From NCBI RefSeq assembly GCF_001426375.1, contig NZ_LMEO01000045.1, positions 1,333,269 to 1,397,268 of the forward strand: a DNA stretch of 64,000 nucleotides. Reading direction: 5' to 3'. Source of the DNA: Paenibacillus sp. Root444D2 (GTDB lineage: Bacteria > Bacillota > Bacilli > Paenibacillales > NBRC-103111). The translations under genes and the position numbers were made by a program. The notes beneath the pieces were generated by a model. The model was not told the DNA's origin and ran no database searches. It saw nothing but the letters and a program-made list of their open reading frames with translations. Below, one piece after another: positions 49,930-59,098 of the stretch. The stretch's first letter is position 1. Each line of letters starts with the position of its first letter.

Positions 49930-51189
49930 ATGGCGTCCATTACAGCATCATCTCCCGAACAAAGCTCCAAGAGCTTACATGGTACCGGAGACGTCAAACC
50001 TACCGTATATCGTATTTTATTCGCAATTGGTCTTGTCCATTTACTCAACGATTCGATTCAATCTGTCATTCCTGCTATCTTTCCCATTCTAAAAAGCGAG
50101 ATGGGACTTAGCTATGCACAGATTGGTTGGGTGCAGTTCGCCATTAACTTCACGGCTTCCATCATGCAGCCAGTTGTCGGCTTATACACAGATCGCAAAC
50201 CTTCACCCTATATGCTGCCGATTGGCATGGCCTCCACCCTAACGGGTATGCTGCTGCTCGCATTCGCACATTCGTATTGGGTCGTGTTATTGTCTGTTTG
50301 CTTTGTAGGACTTGGTTCAGCCGCCTTCCACCCGGAAGGGTCTCGTGTCTCACACATGGCCGCGGGAGGTCGCAAAGGACTGGCTCAGTCCATTTTCCAA
50401 GTTGGCGGTAACGCCGGTCAATCTTTGGCCCCCATGATGACCAAATGGATTTTCATTCCACTTGGATTATTCGGTTCCATATGGTTCACAGGTGTAGCAG
50501 CTGTAGCTATCGCCGTGCAATTATATATCGCTCGCTGGTATAAATCCGTGCTGCTTGCCACACCGGTTAAAGCTAAGACAATCGTACAACGCACCGTCAA
50601 CCCACAGCGGCGCAAGCAAGTCACGTTTGCGATTTGCCTACTTGTTTTTCTTGTATTCGTCCGTTCTTGGTATGGAGCAGCCATGAGCGGCTACTTCGCC
50701 TTTTTCTTGCAGGATACATACGGCATGTCAATCGACCGCGCACAAGACTTTATCTTCTTATTCCTAGCGGCTGGAGCGGTTGGAACATTTTTTGGCGGTC
50801 CACTTGCTGACCGCTTCGGTAAGCGTAATCTCATTTTCTTTTCCATGCTTGGTTCAGCGCCTTTTGCTTTGCTGTTACCGCATGTGTCAATAACTTGGGC
50901 TTACATTTTACTTGTCATTATCGGTATCATCCTATTATCCAGCTTTTCCGTTACCGTTGTGTATGCTCAAATGCTATTCCCTGGGAAAGTCGGGACAGTT
51001 TCTGGCTTAATTACAGGCTTAGCCTTCGGAATGGGCGGTATCGGGAGTGTCGTCCTTGGCAATCTCTGCGACACCTTAGGCACGACGCGTGTTATGGAAA
51101 TGTGTGCATTTCTACCGCTCCTTGGTATCCTGACCTTCCTTCTCCCTTCGGATCGCAAGTTAAGACAATGGACTGAAGAATCTAACTAG
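49930..51189 (+). CDS. MFS transporter, fosmidomycin-resistance (Fsr) type
   Basis: 419 residues with about twelve hydrophobic segments. It begins with a polar 30-residue stretch, then YRILFAIGLVHLLNDSIQSV and a first-loop motif VGLYTDRKPSPYMLP; GLGSAAFHPEGSRVSHMAAG is the Fsr hallmark. ATG 49930 with GGAGAGGAG is used, not the earlier GTG 49909. It lies 30 nt after psd in the same direction, likely co-transcribed. Its substrate is unknown; relatives export fosmidomycin or other drugs. Confidence 0.85.
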   Translation: MASITASSPEQSSKSLHGTGDVKPTVYRILFAIGLVHLLNDSIQSVIPAIFPILKSEMGLSYAQIGWVQFAINFTASIMQPVVGLYTDRKPSPYMLPIGMASTLTGMLLLAFAHSYWVVLLSVCFVGLGSAAFHPEGSRVSHMAAGGRKGLAQSIFQVGGNAGQSLAPMMTKWIFIPLGLFGSIWFTGVAAVAIAVQLYIARWYKSVLLATPVKAKTIVQRTVNPQRRKQVTFAICLLVFLVFVRSWYGAAMSGYFAFFLQDTYGMSIDRAQDFIFLFLAAGAVGTFFGGPLADRFGKRNLIFFSMLGSAPFALLLPHVSITWAYILLVIIGIILLSSFSVTVVYAQMLFPGKVGTVSGLITGLAFGMGGIGSVVLGNLCDTLGTTRVMEMCAFLPLLGILTFLLPSDRKLRQWTEESN

Positions 51190-51196
51190 CAAAAAG

Positions 51197-51246
51197 ACCT
51201 TGTTAGGCAAGCTGAAATGCATCAGCTGCTGAAACAAGGTTTTTTT
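51197..51246 (+). terminator. Terminator after the MFS gene
   Basis: ACCTTGTT pairs with AACAAGGT enclosing AGCTG/CAGCT, with a T run. Confidence 0.9.
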
Positions 51247-51440
51247 CGGCCCTTTCTAGTTGCGAGTCGCGGCAACCAGGCACTTCCTTAGCGGAGCAGA
51301 CCCCCTTCCTCCAGTCGTAGCCACCTCTTTCCTCCGGCACACTTACTCATCATTTTGATGCACAAACTGCAACTAGTGTGGTTTTGCGCATCACACTGCT
51401 AGCTACCTGCTTTGCCTCAAATATCATCTATTGGCAGAAC

Positions 51441-51481
51441 AAAAAAACAGTTCGGATACCTCATTGAGGTGTACCGAACTG
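51441..51481 (-). terminator. Terminator of the malic enzyme gene
   Basis: Minus strand CAGTTCGG pairs with CCGAACTG around a TACC/ACCTC-ATT-GAGGT arm, then seven Ts. Confidence 0.9.
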
Positions 51482-51496
51482 CTAATTCATCACGAC

Positions 51497-52936
51497 TTAT
51501 TCGTGGTGTGCATCATGTGTCTCACGCTGGTTGCGGCGGCGGGCCACACCGGATTCATAGGCGGCTTCCATGACTGCTTCCCTTACCTTTTCAACAACAG
51601 CCGTGTTGAACACGCTTGGAATAATGTAATATTCGTTCAATTCATCTTCATTTACTACCGATGCAATGGCTTTGGCTGCGGCCAGCTTCATTTCTTGCGT
51701 GATGCGTGAAGCACGGCAATCCAGCACACCGCGGAAAATCCCCGGGAAACAAAGAACATTATTAATTTGATTCGGGTAATCCGAACGACCTGTTGCCATC
51801 ACACGAACATAAGGTTCAGCTTCCTCCGGCGTAATTTCCGGTGTTGGGTTTGCCATCGCGAACACAATCGGATCCGTGCCCATTCTCTTCACATCATCAG
51901 CCTTAAGTACACCTGGCCCCGATAATCCAATGAAAATATCAGCACCTGGTATCACATCAGACAGAGGTCCTTTTTGTAAAAACGGATTTGTATTGTTTGC
52001 ATACCATTCCCAAGCCGAATTCGTATAGTTCTCTCCGCGTACAATTGCGCCTTGTCGATCTACACCGATAACATTTGTAACACCGGCAGCTAACAGCATC
52101 TTCGTACAGGCAATCCCCGCAGCTCCAATGCCCGTGATAACTACTTTACAATCTTCCAAATTCTTGCCCACGAGCTTAACTGCATTGAGCAGCCCTGCAA
52201 GAATAACTACTGCCGTTCCATGTTGATCATCGTGGAACACAGGAATATCGAGCTCATTGATTAATCTTTCCTCAATTTCAAAACAACGAGGAGATGAAAT
52301 ATCTTCTAAATTAATACCGCCGAATGCTGGTGCAATCGCTTTTACCGTACGAATAATTTCTTCGGTATCCTGCGTGTCCAAACAAATCGGGAACGCATCT
52401 ACACCGGCCATCTGCTTGAACAGCATAGCCTTTCCTTCCATCACCGGCATCGCCGCTTCCGGACCGATATTTCCTAATCCTAGGACCGCTGTGCCATCCG
52501 ATACAACAGCAACCGTATTCCGTTTTATCGTTAATGAGTGTGCTTTATTAGGGTCTTCATGAATAGCCATACAAACGCGAGCAACACCCGGTGTATATAC
52601 ACGAGATAGGTCGTCCCGGTTTTTAATAGGCATTTTCGGAGTCACTTCGATCTTGCCGCCCAAATGCATGAGAAACGTTTGGTCTGAAACGTTAATTAAC
52701 CGGACGCCAGGAATATCCTTCAACACTTTGGTTATGGATTCCGTATGTTCAGGGTCGCTAACTTTTACTGTAATATCGCGCGTTGTTGTTGTTTTACTAG
52801 CTCTTGTTACGTCGATCGCGACAATATCGCCGCCTGCTTCACCTATTGCTGTAGCGATTTTTCCAAAAGTGACTAATTCTTTATGTATTTCCAAACGCAC
52901 AATAACGCTTGTGCCTCCACCATTTAACCCCGCCAT
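51497..52936 (-). CDS. NAD(P)-dependent malic enzyme with N-terminal ACT domain
   Basis: About 479 residues from ATG 52936 (TAGGAGTG upstream; the frame opens at 52948). Residues 1-90 form an ACT-like regulatory domain (VIVRLEIHKELVTFGKIATA). The malic-enzyme core has TPGVARVCMAI, GLGNIGPEAAMPVMEGKAML, FHDDQHGTAVVILAGLLNAV with the metal and catalytic residues, and VVITGIGAAGIACTKMLLAA for NAD binding. It oxidatively decarboxylates malate to pyruvate. It is monocistronic with its own SigA promoter. Confidence 0.92.
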   Translation of the reverse strand: MAGLNGGGTSVIVRLEIHKELVTFGKIATAIGEAGGDIVAIDVTRASKTTTTRDITVKVSDPEHTESITKVLKDIPGVRLINVSDQTFLMHLGGKIEVTPKMPIKNRDDLSRVYTPGVARVCMAIHEDPNKAHSLTIKRNTVAVVSDGTAVLGLGNIGPEAAMPVMEGKAMLFKQMAGVDAFPICLDTQDTEEIIRTVKAIAPAFGGINLEDISSPRCFEIEERLINELDIPVFHDDQHGTAVVILAGLLNAVKLVGKNLEDCKVVITGIGAAGIACTKMLLAAGVTNVIGVDRQGAIVRGENYTNSAWEWYANNTNPFLQKGPLSDVIPGADIFIGLSGPGVLKADDVKRMGTDPIVFAMANPTPEITPEEAEPYVRVMATGRSDYPNQINNVLCFPGIFRGVLDCRASRITQEMKLAAAKAIASVVNEDELNEYYIIPSVFNTAVVEKVREAVMEAAYESGVARRRNQRETHDAHHE

Positions 52937-52982
52937 AATAAGGATCACTCCTAAGTAGATAATTAATTGACCATCAGATTAG

Positions 52983-53011
52983 ATCATAGCATACAATGTC
53001 AACCTTGCCAA
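52983..53011 (-). promoter_or_regulatory. SigA promoter of the malic enzyme gene
   Basis: Minus strand TTGGCA (53011-53006), 17-bp spacer, TATGAT (52988-52983). Confidence 0.7.
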
Positions 53012-53486
53012 AAATCATATTGGTCATTTTGTGACAATTTCATAAACATGTCGTAGGAGAGCAACGCCGCGGCGAATCTCCTCTTTGGTGAGGTGAGAAA
53101 AATCCGTGCCGCAACGCAATTCCCTTTTAATAAACCCTTCAGGATCTACTCACTTACTAGACCGCCTTAATAGCTTGCACAACCATAATAATTATGTGTC
53201 GGGGATATAGCGATGATCGTATGTCTTTATCATAGACATTTGCCCAATCTGCCAATACACCAACTGCATATGGTAAGACAGGTGAAGCGCACGAGTCATC
53301 GCTAGCATGACTAATATGGGCACAGGAGATCGCCAAAAACAAGGTTACTATATGGTTTCATGAACGCTTATTGGGGGATTATTAAGGCGATTTCCAGGGA
53401 AATCGCCGATTTTTGTCGACTTGTCATTCATTTTGGAAAAACCCCTTGACTGAGAAAGTGCCTTGATAGGTGGAACGTGGAGACGA
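53012..53486. other. Intergenic stretch without a recognised gene
   Basis: About 475 bp. It contains a strong plus-strand hairpin at 53386-53407 (GGCGATTTC/GAAATCGCC) with GATTTTTG after it, terminator-like although no plus gene precedes it. A 61-codon minus frame (53157-53342) has no ribosome site and is not supported. Confidence 0.45.
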
Positions 53487-54230
53487 TTATAAAAACTGCA
53501 GCGGATCCACTTTCCATTTTTCGAGAAATCTTTTGTAGTTTTTGTTGACCAATTTAGTCAGCTGTTCCTTATCCATCTTATTGAAACTTTTGCTGCCGTG
53601 ATGGTGAATGATGACATCCCCTGCCAGCATAAGCTCAAATCCAGCTAACCTGGCGCGATAACAATAATCGTCGTCCTCGTAATGGCCGGGTGTAAATTGT
53701 TCATCTAATAAGCCAATCTTGTTCATCACTTCCCTTTTAAAAAGGAAGCATAAGCCTACCAATCGGTTAAGTGGCATCCGCAGCTCCGGGTTCTGCATAT
53801 TGGCTGTGGCGGCAATTTCGTGAAACTGGGATAAATCCGTATAGCCGGAATCCTTCAGCTGCCGGCCGCTCGTGTAATTTGTATAGGGACCAACGATACC
53901 GATGCGTTTACTGCTGTAAAGGCAGTTTAGCATATTGGATAACCAGTTGTGGGTAACAACGATATCGTTATTCAGCAAGAGAAGCGCGTCTCCAGTCGCT
54001 ATCTTAAGACCCAGATTACACGCTGCTGGAAACCCTTTGTTTTTAGGAAGCGAGATCAAGCGGATTTTTTCCTGTACACAGTATTTAGGAGTCCCGTCAT
54101 CGGAGCCGTTGTCTACTACGATAATTTCATAATCTTCGTGTGTATAGCTACGGATGGCCTCTACACATTCTCTAAGCAGCTCCAGTCCGTTATAGCTAGG
54201 AATGATGATGCTTGTTTTAATTTTGTTCAT
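53487..54230 (-). CDS. Glycosyltransferase family 2 (triplet B, third gene)
   Basis: 247 residues, matching 15252-15980 almost motif for motif: TSIIIPSYNGLELLRECVEA, IIVVDNGSDDGTPKYC, GFPAACNLGLKIATGDALLL, LNNDIVVTHNWLSNML, YEDDDYCYRARLAGFELML, HHHGSKSFNK. It is 4 nt after the 352-residue gene. Cytoplasmic GT-A enzyme; acceptor unknown. Confidence 0.88.
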   Translation of the reverse strand: MNKIKTSIIIPSYNGLELLRECVEAIRSYTHEDYEIIVVDNGSDDGTPKYCVQEKIRLISLPKNKGFPAACNLGLKIATGDALLLLNNDIVVTHNWLSNMLNCLYSSKRIGIVGPYTNYTSGRQLKDSGYTDLSQFHEIAATANMQNPELRMPLNRLVGLCFLFKREVMNKIGLLDEQFTPGHYEDDDYCYRARLAGFELMLAGDVIIHHHGSKSFNKMDKEQLTKLVNKNYKRFLEKWKVDPLQFL

Positions 54231-54234
54231 TTAC

Positions 54235-55293
54235 CTAGCCTCCCGCCAGATGCCTTTTTCGCATGTTATCTTTGAAACTAAGCCTCTTGCCACGGCGCGA
54301 CATGACTTTATGCAAGGCTTCCAGGTGATCGCCTATAATCAATTGGGTCAAGGGATTATGCCGACCGTGGTTGAGACCTGATCTTCGATTGCTATTCAGG
54401 ACGTTTATGCTGGCCGAAGCCTTTACTTTTAACTTCTTTTTCATGGCAATCACCTGAGCGAGAGGCGGTACGGATAGATTCGCCAAACCTATGGTCTCCA
54501 CTGCTGATCTGGAGAGGGCATGAGGTATAGCTGTCATGGAGTTCGCCATTAAGTCGGCTCTTCCCATGGCCCGATTGACGAATTCTTTAACAACCGATAC
54601 CGCGTCACGGGAACCCAATTTATGGATAAAAGGGCTTATGTCATTGAGTGCAACATCCGTTCCCTTATCAACTGCATGGATAAAAGGGATAAGCTTTTTA
54701 TAGGAAATGCGAATATCCCCGTCAAGAAACAAAAGAATGTCCGACTGGGAGACATTGGCTCCTATCGATCTCCCGACATCGTGTCCGAGCGCTTCTTCAT
54801 AGTGGAGCACGATTGGCGCGGCACGGTGTTCCCTAATGCGCTCGAAGCTTTTATCATTCGACCCGTTAACCACTACGATGACCTCGTGAAAAGGGAGGCA
54901 CTCAAGCTCGTCAAGCACCTTGGAAATCGTGTCATCCTCGTTCTTGACGCTTATAATGGCAGCGACCTTCTTATCTGTGGGAAGCGGGACCAAGCGTGTG
55001 TACTTCTCCCCGATTTCCGAATAAAATCCTTTGAAAAACTTACGCGCTGCGGAATGATAGAGTGTTGTGCTTATTGCCCGGGGAAGACGGGAAGCCCATT
55101 TGTTCCACTCATGATTCATCGCGGATTTGGCGGGCTCAAAGCCTCCGGTTTCCTTCTCGAAGCGGGAGCCATAACGTGATCCCGCCTCATAGGCCTTCCT
55201 CTTCCATCTTTTTATCTCTTTGGTATTCATTTGAGATCGGGTGGATTGGGAGGTCCGTTTTGATTTTAATTTTGACTTCACAGCCCTTATCAT
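54235..55293 (-). CDS. Glycosyltransferase family 2 with basic N-terminal extension (triplet B, second gene)
   Basis: 352 residues, counterpart of 15987-17084. Basic start (AVKSKLKSKRTSQSTRSQMN; KRWKRKAYEAGSRYGSRF), then AAIISVKNEDDTISKVLDEL, VIVVVNGSNDKS, GHDVGRSIGANVSQSDILLF, LDGDIRISY, IPHALSRSAVETIGLANLSV, IIGDHLEALHKVMS. Its start codon shares one base with the stop of the first gene of the triplet. Confidence 0.85.
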   Translation of the reverse strand: MIRAVKSKLKSKRTSQSTRSQMNTKEIKRWKRKAYEAGSRYGSRFEKETGGFEPAKSAMNHEWNKWASRLPRAISTTLYHSAARKFFKGFYSEIGEKYTRLVPLPTDKKVAAIISVKNEDDTISKVLDELECLPFHEVIVVVNGSNDKSFERIREHRAAPIVLHYEEALGHDVGRSIGANVSQSDILLFLDGDIRISYKKLIPFIHAVDKGTDVALNDISPFIHKLGSRDAVSVVKEFVNRAMGRADLMANSMTAIPHALSRSAVETIGLANLSVPPLAQVIAMKKKLKVKASASINVLNSNRRSGLNHGRHNPLTQLIIGDHLEALHKVMSRRGKRLSFKDNMRKRHLAGG

Positions 55294-56090
55294 TATTTCA
55301 CCATCTTTCTATTCCGATCTAGATCGGTCATTCCTCCACGGTGATCGGTTTTGTCCAATAGATGTTGAATAGCTTCCAGGTGGTCCCCAATAATTAAGTT
55401 TTTCAACGGGTCATTTGGACCTCGCCGTTTTCGTGGATTCGTTTTGCCTACTTCAAAATAGTGGACACCTTTTAGCACCAAACCTTTATTAGCTGCGATG
55501 GCCTGCGCTTTGGGGGGAACCGTTAAATTCTCCGCTCCGATTTGCTCCAGTGCTTTACGGCTTAGGGCATGGGGAATAGCCGTTAAAGAAGCACCCTTCA
55601 GGTGAGGTAAAGACAACATGTTGTTTAACGCGTACTTGGAAAGAACAACACTGTGGACATTTTTTCTTGCCAACGTGCCGTTAAATTTGTTTAAGGCTAC
55701 ATCCACGCCGTTTTTTACCGCACGAACTAGTCGTTTCAATGCATTGGTTGGGAAGATGATATCTCCATCCAGAAACAAAAGCACATTTCCTTTGGCTGCT
55801 TTTGCCCCTATGCTTCTTCCTACGTCATGGCCCAGAGCCTTCTTATAGGTAATCATCCGAGCCCCCATTTGTTTAGCCACTTTGTCGGAGCCGTCCCGTG
55901 ATCCGTTCGCCACAACGATAACCTCTGTCTTAGGATGAACTTTTCTAGCATTGGCGATGACCCGGGCGATCGTCCGTCTTTCATTCATAAGCGGTATAAT
56001 GACAGAAACTTCTGGGTTTTTGGAATTAAGGATACGCTGCGGGGTAGTGGTTTTCTTCTCTACGACACTGCCTCTTTTTGGTAACGCCAC
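55293..56090 (-). CDS. Glycosyltransferase family 2 (triplet B, first gene)
   Basis: 265 residues from GTG 56090, which has GGAGGTG at the right distance; the open frame runs on to 56165 without a ribosome site. This start makes it equal in length to its counterpart at 17089-17883. Motifs: VSVIIPLMNERRTIARVIAN, VIVVANGSRDGS, LGHDVGRSIGAKAAKGNVLL, FLDGDI, IPHALSRKALEQIGAENLTV, IIGDHLEAIQHLL. It opens a three-gene unit adjacent to the CotS-like genes. Confidence 0.87.
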   Translation of the reverse strand: MALPKRGSVVEKKTTTPQRILNSKNPEVSVIIPLMNERRTIARVIANARKVHPKTEVIVVANGSRDGSDKVAKQMGARMITYKKALGHDVGRSIGAKAAKGNVLLFLDGDIIFPTNALKRLVRAVKNGVDVALNKFNGTLARKNVHSVVLSKYALNNMLSLPHLKGASLTAIPHALSRKALEQIGAENLTVPPKAQAIAANKGLVLKGVHYFEVGKTNPRKRRGPNDPLKNLIIGDHLEAIQHLLDKTDHRGGMTDLDRNRKMVK

Positions 56091-56200
56091 AAAATACACC
56101 TCCAAGATTAGCATTCTTCCAGTCATACCCCATTGTATGTCCCTGAAAATTATATGTAACGGCATTAGTACAGGTCTAGGTACAGATGCATATAAACAGG

Positions 56201-56229
56201 AAAAACGTCAGCTTTATGCTGACGTTTTT
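56201..56229. terminator. Bidirectional terminator
   Basis: AAAAACGTCAGC, short loop, GCTGACGTTTTT, separating the CotS-like unit from triplet B. Confidence 0.92.
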
Positions 56230-56239
56230 CAGTAAATAC

Positions 56240-57145
56240 TTATAATATCTTACGCAATGTTCTTTTATATCCCGAAAGTCTACTGGATGATGGAAGCTCA
56301 ATATGACGAAGGTACTGATTTCCGAATTGTCTCATGGCACGGACAAGCGGATAGGGGAGCAGGAGAAGCATATATAACAAATGCAGATCTTCAGCTGAAA
56401 GGGGACGTTTCCGGTCGTACTCCTCGATTCCCTTCAGTACGCCTCTTCCATTCCAAGGATAGTTCCGGTATAAAATATGGGCTAAATCTATCATTCTTAC
56501 GTTCAAAGACGCATTCTCCAGATCAATCAGATGAAGATGATTGGAACGGTCCAATACTAAGTTAGGATAATTGTAATCTCCGTGGGAGAAAGCCCCGGCG
56601 TTCCGTTCCATCTCTACAGCACTAGCAATAGCAGGCTTTTGGCTGAATGCTTCAGCTTTATAGCAGCAATCGATAAAACGGTCGAGACTGCCACCATGAC
56701 GGCGAATCTCGGAACGGTAATCGCCTGGCCGCTGATACAATTCGTCATAGCGGATTCTGCCGTTTGGTATTCCTTCAGCAGTAAATCCTTCCGCTAGGCG
56801 ATGAAACTTTGCCAAGGTTCGGAACCCCTTCATGAGCTCCGATTCCCGGGTAAAATTCGGTGACCGCCCCTTCACCCAATTGGTCAGCAGCCAATATTGC
56901 CCCCGGTGAAAGGACCAAAGTTTCTGGCCGGGGCCTTCAACAGGTTTAGGGGCATACCGATAGCCTTTATCGTCAAGATGTACAAAAAGCTTTCTTATAA
57001 AAGCAACCTCGTCTTCCCCGGTTGAATAAGGTTTATAACAAAGAGTACGTCCCGTTGTAGTGAAGACTTGGTAGACGTCTCGAATTTTCTTTCTCCTTTT
57101 AACCTGTAAGCCGAAATCCTTATTGAAATCAGTCCATAACGGCAT
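56240..57145 (-). CDS. CotS-type spore coat protein (APH kinase fold)
   Basis: 301 residues of the CotS/YutH family, whose fold is that of aminoglycoside phosphotransferases. Nucleotide region VYQVFTTTGRTLCYKPYS; catalytic loop with AFSHGDYNYPNLVLD; metal motif LHLIDLENASLNVRMIDLAH. CotS proteins are built into the coat and are needed for proper coat assembly; kinase activity is mostly unproven. Ribosome site GAGGGAGGGG. It follows a second CotS-like gene by 15 nt. Confidence 0.88.
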   Translation of the reverse strand: MPLWTDFNKDFGLQVKRRKKIRDVYQVFTTTGRTLCYKPYSTGEDEVAFIRKLFVHLDDKGYRYAPKPVEGPGQKLWSFHRGQYWLLTNWVKGRSPNFTRESELMKGFRTLAKFHRLAEGFTAEGIPNGRIRYDELYQRPGDYRSEIRRHGGSLDRFIDCCYKAEAFSQKPAIASAVEMERNAGAFSHGDYNYPNLVLDRSNHLHLIDLENASLNVRMIDLAHILYRNYPWNGRGVLKGIEEYDRKRPLSAEDLHLLYMLLLLPYPLVRAMRQFGNQYLRHIELPSSSRLSGYKRTLRKIL

Positions 57146-57160
57146 GTTACCCCTCCCTCA

Positions 57161-58141
57161 CTACTGCCTAGACCAGGTGTCGATCCACTTGATGGCTATT
57201 AGCCTACTATTCCATGTTTTATTTAAAACATTTAAAAGGGGACCATATTTACGTCCGTTCATAGCATATTGGCAGACATACCAGGCCTCTCTGGGGATGC
57301 GGTAAAGGGAGCTGATCAGCTCTTTCTCTCTACGGCGAAGCGGACGCACCTCTTCATACCCCTTTAGGAATGCTGCCATTTTTGAAGGTTCAAATCCCGC
57401 CGTATTGGTAAGTGCTACGACCAAATCGTAATAACTAGAGCCTCGTTTCATTAAATCCCAGTCGATCAAATAAATACGGTTTTTCGATTGCAGGATATTT
57501 GCTACGGTAACATCCCCATGCACGAGGGAGGGATGACGGCATTCCTCCCTCAACGTTGAGCGAATTTTTGATGTTCCAAGCGAATGTATAGCCTCTCGGC
57601 TTAATTCAATGCAGAGATCCCCATGATGCCTAAACCAAGTTCCTGCTTTGGTAGGCTTTCTCCGAAGATTCTTCAAACGTCTTAGGAATGCGTAATATTT
57701 TCTCCTATGACGCAGCGTAACAGAATCGGGTTGGCGGGGAAGCTTCAAATTACGCGAAACCGAATGCAGTCTGGCTAGCATTCTCCCTAACTTGACAAGA
57801 TCCTCCTTGCTCCTGCTCATTTTTCTGCCCTGGATCCAATCGGTTAAGTAAAAAAACTTCCCCCCCTCCTGCTCCCAATATTTCCCCGATCGGGATCTTA
57901 ACCATTTGGGCATGCCGTGAAAGCCTCTTTTGTGCAATTTGACCGCATAGGATGATAGCTGGATTAGACGGCTTTTCGATCCTATAAAAGGTTTAATCAT
58001 ATATGTTCCTTTGTTCGTCGTTACCCGGAATGCGGCAGTTTTTTTATACTGTGAGGAGTAGGAGCGGGTCTTTCTGATAGAAAACCCGTAGGAACGGGCA
58101 ATTTTCTTGAAAATTAATCGATAGCCATGCGTTCTAGCCAT
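57161..58141 (-). CDS. CotS-type spore coat protein (APH kinase fold)
   Basis: 326 residues from ATG 58141 (AGGAAGGAG); the frame extends to 58174. Basic N-terminus (ARTHGYRLIFKKIARSYGFS), nucleotide-binding text AAFRVTTNKGTYMIKPFIGS, catalytic loop PSLVHGDVTVANIL and metal motif IYLIDWDLMKRGSSYYDLV. Long basic insert between (RRKYYAFLRRLKNLRRKP). It is first in the two-gene CotS unit upstream of the triplet B unit, supporting spore-surface function for the neighbourhood. Confidence 0.88.
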   Translation of the reverse strand: MARTHGYRLIFKKIARSYGFSIRKTRSYSSQYKKTAAFRVTTNKGTYMIKPFIGSKSRLIQLSSYAVKLHKRGFHGMPKWLRSRSGKYWEQEGGKFFYLTDWIQGRKMSRSKEDLVKLGRMLARLHSVSRNLKLPRQPDSVTLRHRRKYYAFLRRLKNLRRKPTKAGTWFRHHGDLCIELSREAIHSLGTSKIRSTLREECRHPSLVHGDVTVANILQSKNRIYLIDWDLMKRGSSYYDLVVALTNTAGFEPSKMAAFLKGYEEVRPLRRREKELISSLYRIPREAWYVCQYAMNGRKYGPLLNVLNKTWNSRLIAIKWIDTWSRQ

Positions 58142-58392
58142 GAAACGTCTCCTTCCTAAAAGCCTATAAAGCATTGCCTTTTACAATTTATTAATGTTGA
58201 TACGGATTGGTGTTCATACCCCGGTGGAAAATCAAAATATTTGATAAATACCCCAAAGATATCACCACCTTTGTATCGTAAGACTGGTACATATAAATAA
58301 AACTAAATTGGGTCTTTCTATTACTCTACTTTTCAATTATGCTAACTAAAATCACATATACAAATAACCAAATAACAAGGAGAACATTCCCA

Positions 58393-58983
58393 ATGAATCT
58401 ACACACCGATATTCTAAAAGGAACACGTGTCGTTCTACTGCCCATGGAAGAATCCCATATAACCGGTCTTGCAGCAGCTGCCGCCGACCCAAACATATGG
58501 GCATATATGACGCCGCTTCTTAGTTTCGCAGATGTAGAGAAATTTGTTCACCAAGCACTAGAAGAACAAAAGGCAGGATTGGGCATCCCTTACAGCGTCT
58601 ACGACAAGCATACCGATTCTTTCGTCGGCAGCACACGTCTCTTCGATATTTCAGCACAACATCGTAATCTGGAGATCGGTCATACCTGGTACAATTCTCA
58701 AGTGTGGCGTACGCGCGTTAATACTGAATGCAAATATTTACTGTTGAAGCACTGTTTCGAATCCTTAAATCTTCTTCGCGTCCAATTAAAAACGGACCTA
58801 CGGAACGAACGCTCCCAAACAGCTATTGCTCGATTAGGCGCCCAAAAAGAAGGTATTCTCCGTCAACATCGTATACTTCACGATGGCTATATACGGGACA
58901 CTGTCATGTTTAGTATCCTTGACACCGAATGGCCTGAAGTTAAACAGCGATTAGAAGGTTTTTTAAATAAAGTTGGCGTATAA
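58393..58983 (+). CDS. GNAT acetyltransferase (RimJ/RimL type)
   Basis: 196 residues from ATG 58393 (AAGGAGAAC upstream), not the first frame ATG at 58339. GNAT signs: LKGTRVVLLPMEESHITGLA at the start, ISAQHRNLEIGHTWYNSQVW, LLLKHCFESLNLLRVQLKTD and RSQTAIARLGAQKEGILRQH for acetyl-CoA binding. It acetylates an amine or protein N-terminus; the substrate is unknown. Single gene. Confidence 0.85.
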   Translation: MNLHTDILKGTRVVLLPMEESHITGLAAAAADPNIWAYMTPLLSFADVEKFVHQALEEQKAGLGIPYSVYDKHTDSFVGSTRLFDISAQHRNLEIGHTWYNSQVWRTRVNTECKYLLLKHCFESLNLLRVQLKTDLRNERSQTAIARLGAQKEGILRQHRILHDGYIRDTVMFSILDTEWPEVKQRLEGFLNKVGV

Positions 58984-59024
58984 TTTCATATCCAAAACCA
59001 ATCCGAAAATATTTGTTTCACGCA

Positions 59025-59053
59025 GTGACGTACACTTGTTAAAGTGGTATAAT
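59025..59053 (+). promoter_or_regulatory. Probable SigA promoter of the aminotransferase gene
   Basis: GTGACG (59025-59030), 17-bp spacer, TATAAT (59048-59053), 46 bp before the start codon. Confidence 0.55.
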
Positions 59054-59098
59054 AACTGCAAAAAATGAATAGCTCATTGGAAGGAATGACCCACTCTT

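Noticed and set aside
53157..53342. 61-codon frame on the minus strand
   Set aside because: No ribosome site, no recognisable text, surrounded by gene-free DNA.
53386..53407. Strong hairpin as terminator of a hidden plus-strand gene
   Set aside because: No plus-strand gene lies upstream of it; kept only as a note in the intergenic entry.
54622..55179. 185-codon open frame on the plus strand
   Set aside because: Antisense to a glycosyltransferase with clear motifs; a shadow of codon bias.
56088..56150. SigE-like -10 (CATACAAT) upstream of triplet B
   Set aside because: The -10 fits, but no matching -35 was found at 14-15 bp, so it is not called.
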